Shown here piece by piece: positions 24,377 to 36,393 of a DNA stretch of 64,000 nt; position 1 is the stretch's first letter, and each line of letters opens with the position of its first letter. A program made the position numbers and the translations under genes. The stretch comes from Physcia stellaris. Its lineage: Eukaryota > Ascomycota > Lecanoromycetes > Caliciales > Physciaceae. The stretch spans positions 372,001 to 436,000 of the forward strand of contig JABSSW010000009.1 of assembly GCA_018902385.1 (NCBI GenBank), given 5' to 3'. Below the pieces are notes generated by a model. It ran no database searches. It was not told the DNA's origin and worked only from the letters and a program-made list of their open reading frames with translations.

Positions 24377-25207
24377 ATGTCCCTAGTTTCGTACTACACT
24401 CCAAGAGTTCCTCAATCACACCTCCCTGCGGGACAAATCACCTCCAAAAAGTCACCTCCTCCACATGACGACGAGGGAACAAAAGACGATATACGTCATG
24501 ACCTCCTCCACCACGTCGGATGACTGCTCTTTTTCAACCAACCCGACTCCATGCACGCAATACTCACGTACCTTGAAAAACGACCCAGAGACTACGCTCT
24601 ACTACCCGAACTTCTCAATCCAGCTCTCGAAAACGACATATCAGAGACCTTTCTTTCCCATGGCGCGACTATCTCAAAGGCACCAGCACACGTCCTCTTC
24701 CGCCTCGAAGGTCCGCATACAGAACACGAAAGCATGGCTAAACAAGACCGCCCCTCCGCAACCCAAACTCGACAAAGCCATTTCCTGGCACGATATCACC
24801 GTCTTCGAACCCATTGAGCACTTGACCCTGGTTCGACCGAGGATGACTACCCGTTACCGGCCGAGTCTTGTTGAAGAGTTCAGCTGCCGAAGTGCGTGCC
24901 TACACGCTTCTACACTCGTGTCGAAGACTACACTGGGTAAGTCCTCCGAGCCAGGCCAAGATAAAACGGTAAATCCATGAGTATCGACTTCGACCCAGGG
25001 GGCCAAGAGTACACTGACTCCAGCCCCATCACTTCATCTACGAGACGTCTGACGCCGTCTTTCAATCGATCGTCCGATTACGATCCGAACTTTCCGAATA
25101 TAGCTCACTCGAAGACGGACAGACTATGCGGCACATTCGGTGTCCATGCTGGGGACGTCAAGATTCACACCCTAGTGGGGACAACGTACTGCAACTTCGA
25201 GGGATGA
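24377..25207 (+). pseudogene. Candidate broken hypothetical gene
   Basis: From the ATG at 24377 one frame reads protein-like text (HDLLHHVG, then LLFFNQPDSMHAILTYLEKR, RDYALLPELLNPALE, ISKAPAHVLFRLEGP) but is interrupted by TGA at 24521-24523 and ends at 24817. Coding-like sequence continues in another frame (ITVFEPIEHLTLV) and again at 24977-25207. No introns fit these changes. I do not recognise the family. The pattern suggests a host gene with one premature stop and at least one frameshift; chance open frames are the alternative. Confidence 0.35.
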
Positions 25208-25735
25208 CGATCTAATCTTATCATATATGTCGAGCTTCACTTCCTACTCCAATAAAATCAATCAAATCCTGCTTAGCTCTCAAACTCATCCAAGAAACTG
25301 ATGGGCATACTGGAAATCGTAGAAACAGTGGGCACACGTCCCGGTCCTTGAGCTGTTAATCGTTCCCTGATTTGAAGACGCATATCTCTGGCACGATCCA
25401 GCTTGCATTTAGGTTTCATCACGCAGTGAGACTCGTAAACGATAGAATTAGAGAGATAAAGGAAGGAAAATGGTTTTGAGTGATCTTGTTATCACATGAA
25501 GTTTCATGCTAATTTAAATGCGAGAAATCTAGCTTTCGGAATTCTACTCCAATCGCGATACATCCTTCTTTCGCGATGCCATTAGCTTCGAGTCGTTCCT
25601 GGCTTTCGCCGCCTCTCTATTGACCTTGGCCTCCTCCTTTTTCATTGCGTCCGTACGCTCTTACGATTCCAACTTCAATTAGTGTTGTGGGGGCTCCATC
25701 GGTCGAAAATGTCTTTCAAGAAATAGGTTGTCGCT
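25208..25735. other. Intergenic, no gene seen
   Basis: This is the convergent 3' region of the preceding candidate pseudogene and the minus-strand secreted-protein gene. No motif is seen. Confidence 0.5.
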
Positions 25736-27247
25736 CTATGTGAAAATTGTTCTGTCCCTGGATTCACAGCATGCAGAAGCAGTATAGGTCGCATTACAAA
25801 GACACTCGATCTCCTTCTCATTCTCTAGCGACCGACCAAAGATCGATCCAATATCTAGGCACAAAGCCTTAGCTGGGTCAACGCCTAGTGATGTTGCTTC
25901 GAGTACCGACGGGACTCTGCACAGACAGTCACTGCCGCAGTCGCTATTACCGGTACAGCTGTTGCCACATGATCTCCCAGGTTCCCATCCGGCCATTGCC
26001 GGTGACTTCGGGGGCGAAAGCTTCAAAATCTCTTTTGGTACAGGCCCAAGTATATCGATTGGCCAGGGTACCCCGCAAGTTCCATCCGGGCTGGCCGCAC
26101 ACTCTGCGGAAGGTACATTGCCTCCATTAGAATTGGTTCTAGGTCTGCCTCTTTGATCTGTCGACGATCCCATTGGGAACGGGTTCCCCGTTCCTACAGA
26201 CAGCATACCCCCCGTGTTCGCTGTTAACCATTCCCACATACGGACTTGAGGATCGAGAAAGTTCTTCTTTCTCATCGGATCAATGCAACGACAGTTCTTC
26301 CAGCAGTGGAAGCGAATTGACGCCACCGAAAAGAAGCTACTACCCGTTGATTGACTCCAAGTCCAATCCAAACGGGGCGTCATATCATCAGCAAAACTGA
26401 CGACCCTTTCATCGCTTGCAAGTGGATTGCGATAGCAATAGCCACCCGCGTTGGCGGCAACGTTCCCACCCGATAATTGCGTAGCACAGAGCGCTTGGTT
26501 GCTTACAAAATCATGACCATCGAATGGTTGTGGAAGCATAAACTCCGGCAGATGTCCAACACAGTTAATCCGGTTTTCAGGAAGAATGCCGACATCCTGA
26601 AATTGCATGTGCAACTGCCACGGAGGGGCGGGTACCTCAGGATGATTATCAGAAAAGTATATTCGAGTGACTTTAGTTGGCCATCCTCCGTGTGCATTGT
26701 CCCTCCTATCTAAGGGGATTGCAAGTCTCCAGCGTCCATCACGGGGGGGATCAAATGTCTTGCGGGTGACGGCCACAGAAGTGGGCTGTTTCAGAGGATC
26801 CTCAAGACCATAATTGCAGAAGCATCGGTTCCTACACTCTAGGAGATTTCGTATACCGTATTGTTGGGTCCTTCTATTGGCGAGCCCAGCAGCGGAAGAG
26901 AAGAAAACGTCGCCAGATTGGCAATAGCCACGGAAATTAGGAGAAGTATCGCTTCCCCCATACAAAGGATCTGCACACAGCTGCTGCATCGATCGTCCGT
27001 CGTAATTCTCTAGACGCAGATTCCAGCCTATATCAGAGCGGTCGCCAAGGCATGTGATGTTCCTCCTAGGGTCTGATACGAGGAGGTCGGAAGGTCTTGG
27101 GAGTGGAGGATCGGCAGGAGGAGCAATCAAACAATAGGTTGCTAGCACGTAGAGAGATACCACCTGGAGGATCACACAGTGGAAACGCTGGTCCATACTG
27201 AAGCCCTTTGTGGGAGTCGACGGAGAAGCGTGGGTAGCTGTGTACAT
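25736..27247 (-). CDS. Secreted cysteine-rich hypothetical protein
   Basis: A single uninterrupted exon codes for 503 residues. Met18 is the more likely start (27196), because it opens a classical signal peptide, MDQRFHCVILQVVSLYVLAT followed by YCLIAPPA, giving 486 residues. The mature part has paired cysteines through its length, with CLGDRSDIGWNLRLENYDG near the N-terminus, repeated ...GYCQSG and GGYCYR blocks, and CRNRCFCNYG and CWKNCRCID motifs. Towards the C-terminus is a dense cluster, CGNSCTGNSDCGSDCLCRVP. The two halves look like a duplicated module (CxxD...YGG...FRGYCQSG...CRNRCFC against C...GG...AGGYCYR...CWKNCRC). I know no function for it; secretion is inferred. An effector or cell-wall role is possible. 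There is no intron, which is unusual among its neighbours. Confidence 0.75.
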   Translation of the reverse strand: MYTATHASPSTPTKGFSMDQRFHCVILQVVSLYVLATYCLIAPPADPPLPRPSDLLVSDPRRNITCLGDRSDIGWNLRLENYDGRSMQQLCADPLYGGSDTSPNFRGYCQSGDVFFSSAAGLANRRTQQYGIRNLLECRNRCFCNYGLEDPLKQPTSVAVTRKTFDPPRDGRWRLAIPLDRRDNAHGGWPTKVTRIYFSDNHPEVPAPPWQLHMQFQDVGILPENRINCVGHLPEFMLPQPFDGHDFVSNQALCATQLSGGNVAANAGGYCYRNPLASDERVVSFADDMTPRLDWTWSQSTGSSFFSVASIRFHCWKNCRCIDPMRKKNFLDPQVRMWEWLTANTGGMLSVGTGNPFPMGSSTDQRGRPRTNSNGGNVPSAECAASPDGTCGVPWPIDILGPVPKEILKLSPPKSPAMAGWEPGRSCGNSCTGNSDCGSDCLCRVPSVLEATSLGVDPAKALCLDIGSIFGRSLENEKEIECLCNATYTASACCESRDRTIFT

Positions 27248-29403
27248 CGGATGAAATGAGATCGATCAGATTGACTTGGTACAGATCTACACCGGGTTGA
27301 TTTTGAACCTATAATACTGCGGAAGGTTTTTGTACCTGCGCCTTCCGTGTGGGCGATCAGATCATCCAGCTAACGGCAGCGTATAGATATCTTAGGCGCG
27401 CATGCTCTGATAGGCTTTTCGCATAATTTTGCTTTGACGTTAGGAGGGTAGCTCGCGGTTAGTATTCTTCTGCACGGCTGCGGCCCAGGATCATCAAAGT
27501 CTGCCCAGCGTATAAATCTGTCTATTTTTACAGAAGAAAATGAGCCGTCCGAGTCGCGAGCTCTTCTGGGAGTCGCGTTCATGATCGCGGCACATGGCAG
27601 AGAATGATTCGTGCTGGTAATAGGGGCCCAACTTTCTGTTATCAGATTAAAAAGACTTAGTCGACTTATACTCTGTAGATGCAGAGGCGCCAGCTAGAAG
27701 AGCGGTAGTAGAGATAGAAGGCAAAGGCTATAGGGACTGCAGTAGGACCCAAAATTGTGCTCGAGTGCGTCCAGGAGGAGCCTATGGTAGTGGTACAAGG
27801 TCAAGGTGGATCGATCTTCGCAATGTGCTGCCATCCGGCTTCCGCCTTCAAGCTTTGTTGACGGCAGCTTTCTTCCAAAGTTGAGGTCTTCAATAGTCGG
27901 TCTTGATAAATCCTTGCTCTCATCGCCCCTACGCAATGAGGACAGTAAGCGCGCTTGAACCGTCACACACAGGATGATAGCGGCAGCGTTGCCTATCATA
28001 AGGTGCCGAGAATCGAACATGTAGCTATCAGACCGCCGGAATCTGCCGAAATTTTGTGGGGACAGCTCAAAGAGAGACTGTGGAATGAAGCCCGAGACCT
28101 GCAATATCAATCCATTCCGAGGGTAGTCTTTCACTAAAGGTGTGCCAAAACACGATTGGCATGCTCCAAAGATTTATTGATGATCGTAAAGTCCGATCTA
28201 ATTTCAACGCGTTCGCATAGCTCAACGCTCGGACATCTGCGAGTGGGTCGTGTATGCAGGGAAGAGTCGAGCAGCTGAGAGGAGATGTTTAGTCGCAATA
28301 CACAACTCGCGTCCGATTTACCGTCCCTCAAGTATCAATAACGAAGCAATGTGAAGGCTAGGCATGGACGTAAGGTCCGTCAAATAAGTGTAGTTCTGCG
28401 TGAATTTTTGAAATAAGAATCGCTGTTGGAAAAGCCGTCTTTACGGACTTTCAAGGTAGGAAGAGAGTCCTGTCTCGGCCTTGAGCTCCTTGAGCGGATG
28501 TGAACCCACTGAATCAGAATGCCTTCTTCCTGCGTTGGTACTGATCGAGACGGTCATAGTCGAAGCGTTGACAATCTTGTTTTGCGAAGTGGTATGCTAA
28601 GGGCCTTTGAGTCTCTGCTACCACCTAGCGGTATATGTCTTTTGCCTGGTCTGAAGTTCAAGCTCGGAGCAATGGCAACTCCTGATTGAGATGACTTCTT
28701 TTACGGCCACCAAGCGTCAGGCAAACTTGACATGCGCATAATATATTGAAAGATGAGACACAGGCAAGTGTGGGCTCATTGTGATCGATATCTTCATGCA
28801 GTCTTGTGGATGCTTTATAGCGAACGACCTCTTGTGTACCTTGAATTTCTGGCGCCCACATTTGGCTCTTGTACTTCTTTCCCAAAATTGTGCTCATTAC
28901 CGACAGTCGATAAGTCGAATGAGTGGACTCTCAACCATCGGTCAGGATACAGACCCCTCGTACTTGATAATCTGTAGACCTCATGGGCGGAAAAGCTCGC
29001 GGGAACTCATTCGAAGATTTTACGATCCTTCTTTGCTCCCATGTAAAGTAATCCTTCTAAAGAAGTGGCAGTTAACTTCTCGTCGCTGCTGTTGAGACCG
29101 AGGAGGTGTGAAAGGACCAAATGATCAACGATGAGCAAGAACATATTGACAGACCTGGATAGAAGTAAACGATATTGAATCTACCCGAATAATGCATTTC
29201 GCCACTGTTAAAGAAACGCATTCGCATCAAAAGATGTGCGGACATATATTCAGCATGCGCTGCAATTACTTTTTGGAAAGTTGATCGGAAACAGCGCCTC
29301 GAATTTCTCACTGGTATGAGATGTTCCAGGAAAAGGTATTAGAAAGCTTGAATTGCTGAGAAGCTGATTGTAGTAAGTATCCTTTCTTCCATCGTTCTCT
29401 CAT
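27248..29403. other. Gene-poor region with unassigned short open frames
   Basis: Open frames of up to 146 codons (minus strand 28134-27694) occur, but none has a recognisable domain, codon pattern or splice partner. I call no gene here. Confidence 0.5.
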
Positions 29404-30284
29404 TTAACAGTGACGCGGTTGAAGCGTCCAAACCCAGTTCCGCCGATCAGCATTTGACTCCGTGATGTCTCTTTGGAACGATGTTGGAGATTCTGCCTCG
29501 TCATTTCCAGTCTCGTTCTCAAAGGCCTCGTTTGTCATCGCAATGTTTCCACCAACGATTTTGCCATTCTCTGAAGCAATGACGCACTTCATAGTCGACA
29601 CTGTCCAATGTCGTTGCTGAGCAACCTCCGTTGCAAAATCGTTGAAGAATTGAAATCCAGTCCTGGTGTCGCTGCGAACCAATAGATGAATCCTGCTCTC
29701 GACAGAGACGTTGGCCAATAAATCGATGAGATTCTTGCTTTGGGCCAGACGGCGTAAAGAGTTATATTGAAAGTCTGCACCTCCGCCGTCCGCCAGGTCA
29801 ATTATGACACCGAGACTCTTCAACGAGCAAGCCGGCCTAGTGATATGGTCCTTAATGGAAATGAGAATGTCTTCCTCGAGCCATCTCAAATCTACACAAT
29901 CAAACTCAAGTTGAAGCTAATACAATGTCAAAATGTAGTCCCACGAATAGATCGAATCATCAGAATTACTTGTTGAATCGTCTTAAATGCTTGGCTTGAC
30001 AACATGTCACCACGACCAAGAACATGACCTCGATTGGTATAAAGGCTCTGTGTCAAACGTTCGTAAAAGTACCGGAAAACATTCTCGCCATAAAGTACCA
30101 TATGTGCCTCGGCGTAAATTTGTTTGCACGTCTGAAGAATAGCAGGGTATAGTGTCTCATTCTTCAGTGGTCTCCTGCAAGATCCATACTGTGCTCGAAT
30201 CACCCACATGTTACTAGCGAGTAGCTCCCGATAGATCATCAAGCGGATATCGATCGGTAGACCGGTGAGATCCATAGCTGGCAT
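29404..30284 (-). CDS. F-box-like/DUF7730 hypothetical protein
   Basis: Two exons are inferred: 30284-29945 and 29891-29404, joined over a 53-base intron (C|GTGGGA donor, TGTAG acceptor) that keeps frame, giving 275 residues. The N-terminus MPAMDLTGLPIDIRLMIYRE is the LPxxIRxxIY opening of fungal F-box-like proteins. It is followed by LYPAILQTCKQIYAEAHMVL and YGENVFRY, the usual continuation of this family. The C-terminal half has no clear motif. The GTGGGA donor is less common than GTAAGT, so the junction is probable, not certain. Role unknown; proteins of this type are highly expanded and fast evolving in filamentous ascomycetes. Confidence 0.65.
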
Positions 30285-31388
30285 GTCGTAGAGGAGCGGC
30301 TATCAAATCAACGATAAGGCGAGCTAGATACTCAGAACAGATGATGTCGTCAACAGTGCCTCTGCGAAGTTCTCACATCTTGCCAAGCACACTAACTACT
30401 ATCAGTTAGTAAGCTTGACAGGGACAGGGATGTTTCAGGATGTGGAAAACTTCGCACAAAGACCTCCTGCTCCTATTAAAGTACACAAATGAATAACAAC
30501 AAGACAAACATATGGTCCTGTCGTGCTTGAGGATAAATGTGTATCCTTCCTTGATGGCATTCCTGTGCGTTGTACGTCTAAAGGCTTCCCCGTTAGTCTC
30601 CTCGCTGGTATCTCAGTAGAGCTTTTGTAGTCAAGCATGTAACATAAGATAATCATCAGATTACACTCGAAAGCGTATAGTACGCGGCATCAAGTCAAGA
30701 GATCTTATAGGATGGTTGGATGTCCCGCCCCGACGATGTTATCGCCATACAGGAACGAGGTTTCCTGCTGAAACAGAAGACCTTTCAGAATCTGAGAAAA
30801 GGGCTCACTTACCTGAGTTCCATCGCTTGAGACCCCACGTTACACCGCTGTACAAGCAGCTTGATCTAGGTGCGCTCACTTCCCGCTTGCGATTCTACCC
30901 TGAATTGTCCCAGATTGACTTACATCAATACTGATGTATTGCGCGCATTGATGTGTTATGACTAATCTATTGATCCTTTGGTACAGTCATAATCCTCGTC
31001 ACTTGATAGTATTGATTAGACTCGGGCTATCTAGGGTTCACGGCAGATGAAGAATTTGGGTGATTGATGGCTAATAACAAGTGACGACGATCTAATAGCT
31101 TTATGACGCGCAGCATCCTCAACAGTTCGCTCAACAAAAACGCCCCTGACCAAACATAAACAGACTGATAATAAAGATTGACAGAGAGGAATTCTACCTT
31201 CGCTTCGCCCAGTTTGCAACCCCTAGCTTAAAAAAATCAGAAACGCCAAATTCCAAACCTGAAATGCAACCAACTTCGTCTAGGAGATATCTCCATAATG
31301 ACCGCCTTCCCTTCTATTCGCTTGTTCTCACGCTCCTAGTCCTTGAATCCGCTCGCTTCCGTCTCATTACCGGCTGCTTCCCTTACGC
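30285..31388. other. Intergenic, no gene seen
   Basis: Short overlapping open frames only. It lies between the start of the F-box-like gene and the 3' end of the protease gene, both on the minus strand. Confidence 0.55.
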
Positions 31389-32526
31389 TCAAGTCTGATA
31401 TCCATTCTGTGGCGGAATGAAATCCTTCTTACAGAACTTCTGAGCCCAAAGCTCTGTTGCAGCACCGGCGTAACTTTCCGCATTGTACGCGGGCGCGGGA
31501 ACGTCCGTTCTGCTGGGATCGTTATCGACCAGGACTTTCAGACGGCGTGCATCGTAAATCGGTCTGGCGCTTTTGGCGAAATCGATGGTGCCATGCTCGC
31601 CAGTCTCGTCATCTGCACTGTCGAAGTTAAGATGTTTAGTACACTATACCACGAATGGGAAATGAAGGTGAAATTAGAGGGCGCACTGACTCTAATGGGA
31701 ACAGTTTCGCTACGGCATCAAGATGTGTAATCTCGTGAAGAAGAACGTGGCCTTTGATTTGGGGTCAGCATCTTGCAGTGTAAGAAACATTCTCAATGTG
31801 CGTCGTACCGGCAGTTGGGAAGAAGGTATAATCCTTCTGATTGCACCATGCTTGCAATTCCGCTTCGTCTTCGGTGTTCGGCAGGTTATTCTTGGTATCT
31901 GGACCCGTGAAAAAGAGTGGGCAGAGCCAGATTGACTTAAAATCGTCGTCGTTCGCAGGTACTGTGGCGTCGGTGATCGCGTAGCTATAGAACAAGTCCG
32001 GTAATCAGCCAAAAGGCTTGTGTTTGTTTTCTATTTCCTCTTGCATGGTCTTTCTAGCGGTGTAAAATGGTTGGAACTTACGACCCATCCCCACTATTAC
32101 ACCGGTCCAATACTTGATCTGTTGGGTTGCAATTGATAATGAAGTTGTAAGCTGCGTTGGTGGGATTGTTGTTGCCTGAGATTTCACTCATCGCCGTTTT
32201 GAAAACGTCGAGCTCGTCGTCTTTGAAGTAATGTTTGTATCTGATACGGTCATTGATCATGAGCGATTGCTCCAGGAGATGGCTCAAGGGAAGCATTACC
32301 CGTAACTGTCTGTTGATGCTCCTTCATAAGCCCACATCGCGAGATTCGCCATGTCTGCGGCAGCCTGGCCTGCTTTAGTTCTTTGTGTCTCATCGCAGCC
32401 GACAAATGTATTGGCTCTTTTGCTTAATGATGACGTTGATCTTGGGGCAAAGCTAGGCGCTGCGTCGGCGAATCGGAGGATGGACGTAAAAGCAATCGCT
32501 TGAAGAGGTATAGTGTTGGAAAGCAT
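31389..32526 (-). CDS. Secreted M35-like (aspzincin-type) metalloprotease
   Basis: Five exons are inferred: 32526-32300, 32240-32082, 31984-31809, 31751-31691 and 31617-31389, giving 283 residues with all frames consistent. Residues 1-22 (MLSNTIPLQAIAFTSILRFA...) form a signal peptide, followed by a Ser/Arg-rich stretch with KR that may be a propeptide cleavage site. The zinc motif HEITH is at residues 193-197, in GHVLLHEITHLDAVAKLF. An EHGTIDF segment downstream fits the GTxD part that supplies the third zinc ligand in aspzincins. Four paired Cys-containing blocks (CDETQ, NCNPTDQVLDRC, WLC, WCNQ) suggest disulfides. In the family these enzymes cleave peptides in the medium; substrate here is unknown. 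Intron 4 uses a GTCAGT donor and intron 3 an AAG acceptor, both unusual but the only in-frame choices. Confidence 0.75.
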
Positions 32527-34696
32527 TTTTGCGCGGACTTGAGAAGCGTTGGCAGCGATCGTCTAGTTCAAAGGGAGTGTATGGATATGAGAATCTTAGA
32601 AACGACAAGCACGAGTACAGGCACTCTTTGTGGGTAGATCCTCATGTATATATACACATCTTGATGTCTTCGCCGGGTAAGCTAGATGACAGCCATTATC
32701 TCAGCTATGCCTCCAAATCCTATGTTAGCCTTCTATCGACATAGAATCAATACTGCATAGGATTCCAACCGGATCGTAATTGGCACTGCCGTTCAGGCGT
32801 CCCATGTGAGCAGCAAAATGCTTGGCAACGGCAGGTATTGTAAGAAGGGATACACATACGCAACGAACAGCAGCTGAGATGTGGTCTTGCGAAGGAGTTT
32901 CCGTATTGAGCTTGACTTGGAACAGCATCGGCGACTCTAGATACTTGTCCTTGATTGGTCTTGCCAACATCAGCTGAGAGGCGCACAGCGAATTGATCTT
33001 CCCAGAATTGTTCGGCTTGCTAATTAGGAGTACTGATGCGAAGGAGGCGCAATTGTCTCAGGAAATTCTCAGGCCTCCCACTACCTAAATTGCAGACGTC
33101 CGCCCGTTACTATTCCTTACCCTTCTCCGTTCTTCATCCTTCAGTATTTCTCATTTTTCGGTCACCCTCTTCTGAGGGTTCGTTTCACGTGCATAGCCTG
33201 GCGGCGTAGATAGAGTAATTAGAGTTCAGCCGACGACGCTACTGCTCAGCATAGGGTGTTTAGTGGGTGGCCTAGCTAGCGAACACCGCCTATACCAAAA
33301 GTCTCCAACGGTAATCTTCAGGGCCATTAGCAATGCCAAGCGCGTGCATCTTTATCTTTTCATTGATACCTCGTGAGCTGATAATTTGCACATTACAGGA
33401 CAAGAGGGCTGAATGTGAAGCCCCCAAGCAGATCCTACAGTCTTCTTAGCATCATTGTTTTATTCCATTGATCCGAAGTGCAACATTCACGGATCTCCAT
33501 GCACTTGCTATCGCAGAAGTCGGGTAAAATATACTGCTCAATACTGGCCGTTACTGGCTTGCTGAGGTACATACTCCGAGTCGTGATTGTCAGCGCCGAC
33601 GAGCTACCATAGACGGCTACAAATGGAACAGCAGAAAGATGCAATAATGTTTTCGGGCAATTTGCCATCGTGGCTATGTGCTATCTTGAGGGAATCTCCG
33701 GGTTGGCACGCCTGATCGACTCGACTGTTGCTGAAGACTTGCAACTGCTACCTAGAGACTCTTCGCTGAAGCTTTTGATCAGCCCTCATCAGATGTTCCA
33801 CATCGCTAGGCGCAATATTAGCTCTTGCTCCGAATGCCAAGCACGAAAGTCGGCTGTGAAATATGGCGCGGGTTAGCTGTATAAATATAGTAAGGTTACG
33901 TATGGGATATGTCCGATGACGTCATATCGTTGCGGCTTAGTAGTAGATTATCATTAGTTTAGCCTGTACAATTGTAGATTAGTCCATGACAGCGTTTAGC
34001 GTTGCGAACAAGATATCCTATAATCTCCAGCAGATCGAAGTTTACTCAACTACAATCTCCCATCGAGCAATTTTCTCTATTCCGTTGAGAAAGAGCCGTG
34101 GAAAAACAGCAATGTCAGGGCGAGGTTTACCAGGAGCTGGTCTCGTTAGACGGTGAGTCAGTTCTCATCAAATCCTCTACTCCTTACTCTAGACCTACAC
34201 CTACAGCATAATGATGTTGCTTTACCATTTTTGGGCACTGCAGAGGATCCGCAGAACCGTGTTGTGGGAGTATAGTGTCATATTCCATGTTAGGGAACAC
34301 AGTGACTCGCACGCCTCGGCATGCCTTTGCTCTTGCGGCCAATGCCATCCCATGGGATAAAGTTCGAGTTACGTTTTCGGGCCTTGAAAAGAGAGAATAA
34401 AGAAGCGCCCCTCGATTCTCGAAGCAGATTCCGGGGTTTTAGTAAAGCTAAGATAAAAAGGATCACACCCCCAGCCTTGACTGTGGACTACTAGCACTCG
34501 TAATGTACTATCTCGAGTTGCGCTAACAGACTATCGTTAGCCACAAGCCCGAAGATATCAAAGTCACACTTAACTTACGAACAACCGTCTCGTCCTCAAA
34601 GATATCTCTTTCAAGTGCCGATTCACCCGTCTATATTCAAATCCACTGTTCAATAAAACACAGCACTCATCCTAATCTCCCAGTAACCCTATCAAC
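32527..34696. other. Gene-free 2.2 kb
   Basis: No supported gene. Open frames are short and overlap on both strands. No tandem or inverted repeats were noticed. Confidence 0.55.
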
Positions 34697-35237
34697 ATGG
34701 CGCACGCCATTAGAGCGTTCGCTCCCATCTCAAGACACCTCTTCCCCCGTCTGGCTCAATTCCGCGGTCACCTACTTCTGTAGCACTAGTGATCCAGATC
34801 GTTACGGCGGACCACCAGAATTGGGCTACAGAGTCCACCGCAGGGGCTCTTTCGCTCGCAATCTGCGTGAGGATTGGGATTTCATCACGATCCCATCTTT
34901 GGAAAGTGGCAAAGAAGTAATCGTACAGCATCGGCTGCCAGTCGAGACCTTGCAGTTTTGGAAAAAGAGAGGAGATGGGTATAGGGACGAAGTGAAGCCG
35001 CAGAAAGGGGAGAGTTGGGCCATCGGGCCAAGCGAAGGTGGTTTAGGTACCTTTTGGTGGAAGTTCGGCGACTTGGAAGGAGATTTACGTGACAGAGGGT
35101 TCAAAAATGATGAGTGGTTCGACGGAGAGCAAGAGACTGGAAATTATAACAACGTCGAGATGGTTGAGAGCGAAGGGGAGAATGGATATGGACTCACCAT
35201 GGACATCGAGAATCAGGCTGAGGTGACCTTTGAATAG
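34697..35237 (+). CDS. Hypothetical protein, start out of frame
   Basis: A clearly protein-like frame runs from upstream to the stop at 35237. It contains SPVWLNSAVTYFCSTSDPDR, YGGPPELGYRVHRRGSFARN, DWDFITIPSLESGKEVIVQH and RLPVETLQFWKKRGDG, and ends in an acidic tail. I do not recognise the family. The only well-placed ATG (34697) is one base out of frame with this text, and no ATG lies in frame upstream within the stretch I checked. Either a single-base shift has occurred between 34697 and about 34750, making this a pseudogene, or a short leader exon was missed. Expected length is about 180 residues. Confidence 0.45.
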
Positions 35238-35929
35238 TAAGGCAACAGCTAATCGTCTTATTTCGGGCCTGTATTTCATTTCCTCGAAGAGCACTCGCCC
35301 CTGCAAGAGTTGGGTGCCGACTCCGATACCACAAATTTCTTTATTACAAGCCTCTTTCTTCGGGGTCGATCCGATCCAATGCGATTGAAGTGCGAGCGAG
35401 TTGTGTTGTTTCTGATTTTGACATGCACACGAGGAGGCTAGGGGACTCCCTTTCTATACTTTGATTGAAATCTTCCGACATCGTTCGATTATTATCGCAC
35501 TTCATGCTCATTGATCGGAATGTCCGGTCGTAATTTCAGGCACATCGTCTAGAAAGCATGTCGAGATCCAGAATAAAACGGGTTTGTAATGCGGTTTGAT
35601 GGGGTCTGCATTTACAGGTTGAAAAAGCTTCTAACATTATCTCGATCTCTCATCTAGCCGCTAGAACAGCCTAGAGCCGATCGGAGATATTGCAATGCCA
35701 AGGACGTTTGCTTTTCCAGTTTGCAGCAAAATTGACATCAGCCATACATCGCAAAACGGCTGGTGAACGACAAGTGTTGCTGCGATAGATTGAGCTAGAC
35801 CTCGTGCTACTGCACTTGGCCCACACATCCGATAGATTGTGTCGAAAGCCTCTGCAGCAGCCCACACACCGAACCATCGAGCCGCGTCATTTGCAAGCCG
35901 CCCTGCTTTGAATCGTCAAATTCCAGCCT
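35238..35929. other. Intergenic, no gene seen
   Basis: This separates the hypothetical gene from the NAD(P)-binding remnant. Minus-strand open frames at 35661-35877 may be the decayed C-terminal part of that remnant but show no motif. Confidence 0.4.
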
Positions 35930-36393
35930 TGAAGCCCTCACAAGAGTCCAATCCATCTTCGTCATCAGAATCTCCTTGTCGACAAGGCCGTGATCCTCGA
36001 GTGCATACTTGATGTTGGTCCACCCCATGAACCCCTTACTCAGCCACGGTAGCTTAGTCCAAGAATCCCCGACACCGGCGGTCGACATCACCACAATGCG
36101 ATGAATGCCGGCATGCTCGAGGACCTCGCAATAATTGGCGACCGAGTCGGCCAGGAAGCGAGGAGGGAGAGCTGAGGCGCGAAAGGGCTGTCGGACTTGC
36201 GGACGGTGTTCACTGTGATGATCGCTGCAGAAACTGTTAGAGAAAGCGCCGCGGAGAGAGCGCTTTTGATGTCGGGTTTCGACAGTGGCGAGCCGGTGAT
36301 GATGGTGAGGCCAGGACGAGGGCTTAGGCTGCTTGAGGTACGCACGAGGGCTACCACTGGAAGATCACTCCCCTCGACTACTCCTAGTCCCAC
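35930..36393 (-). pseudogene. Broken NAD(P)-binding (NmrA/SDR-like) protein gene
   Basis: Minus-strand text matches the middle of fungal NAD(P)-binding proteins. It reads PVVALVRTSSSLSP, IITVNTVRKSD, then in a second frame RFLADSVANYCEVLEHAGIH, RIVVMSTAGVGDSWTKLPWL, SKGFMGWTNIKYALEDHGLV and MDWTLVRASRLEFDD. The switch of frame falls near 36160-36168 within the same conserved block and no intron fits, so a one-base deletion is likely. The glycine-rich N-terminal nucleotide-binding loop is missing upstream, so the gene is also truncated at its 5' end. It lies next to a broken regulator gene and shares its fate. Confidence 0.6.
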
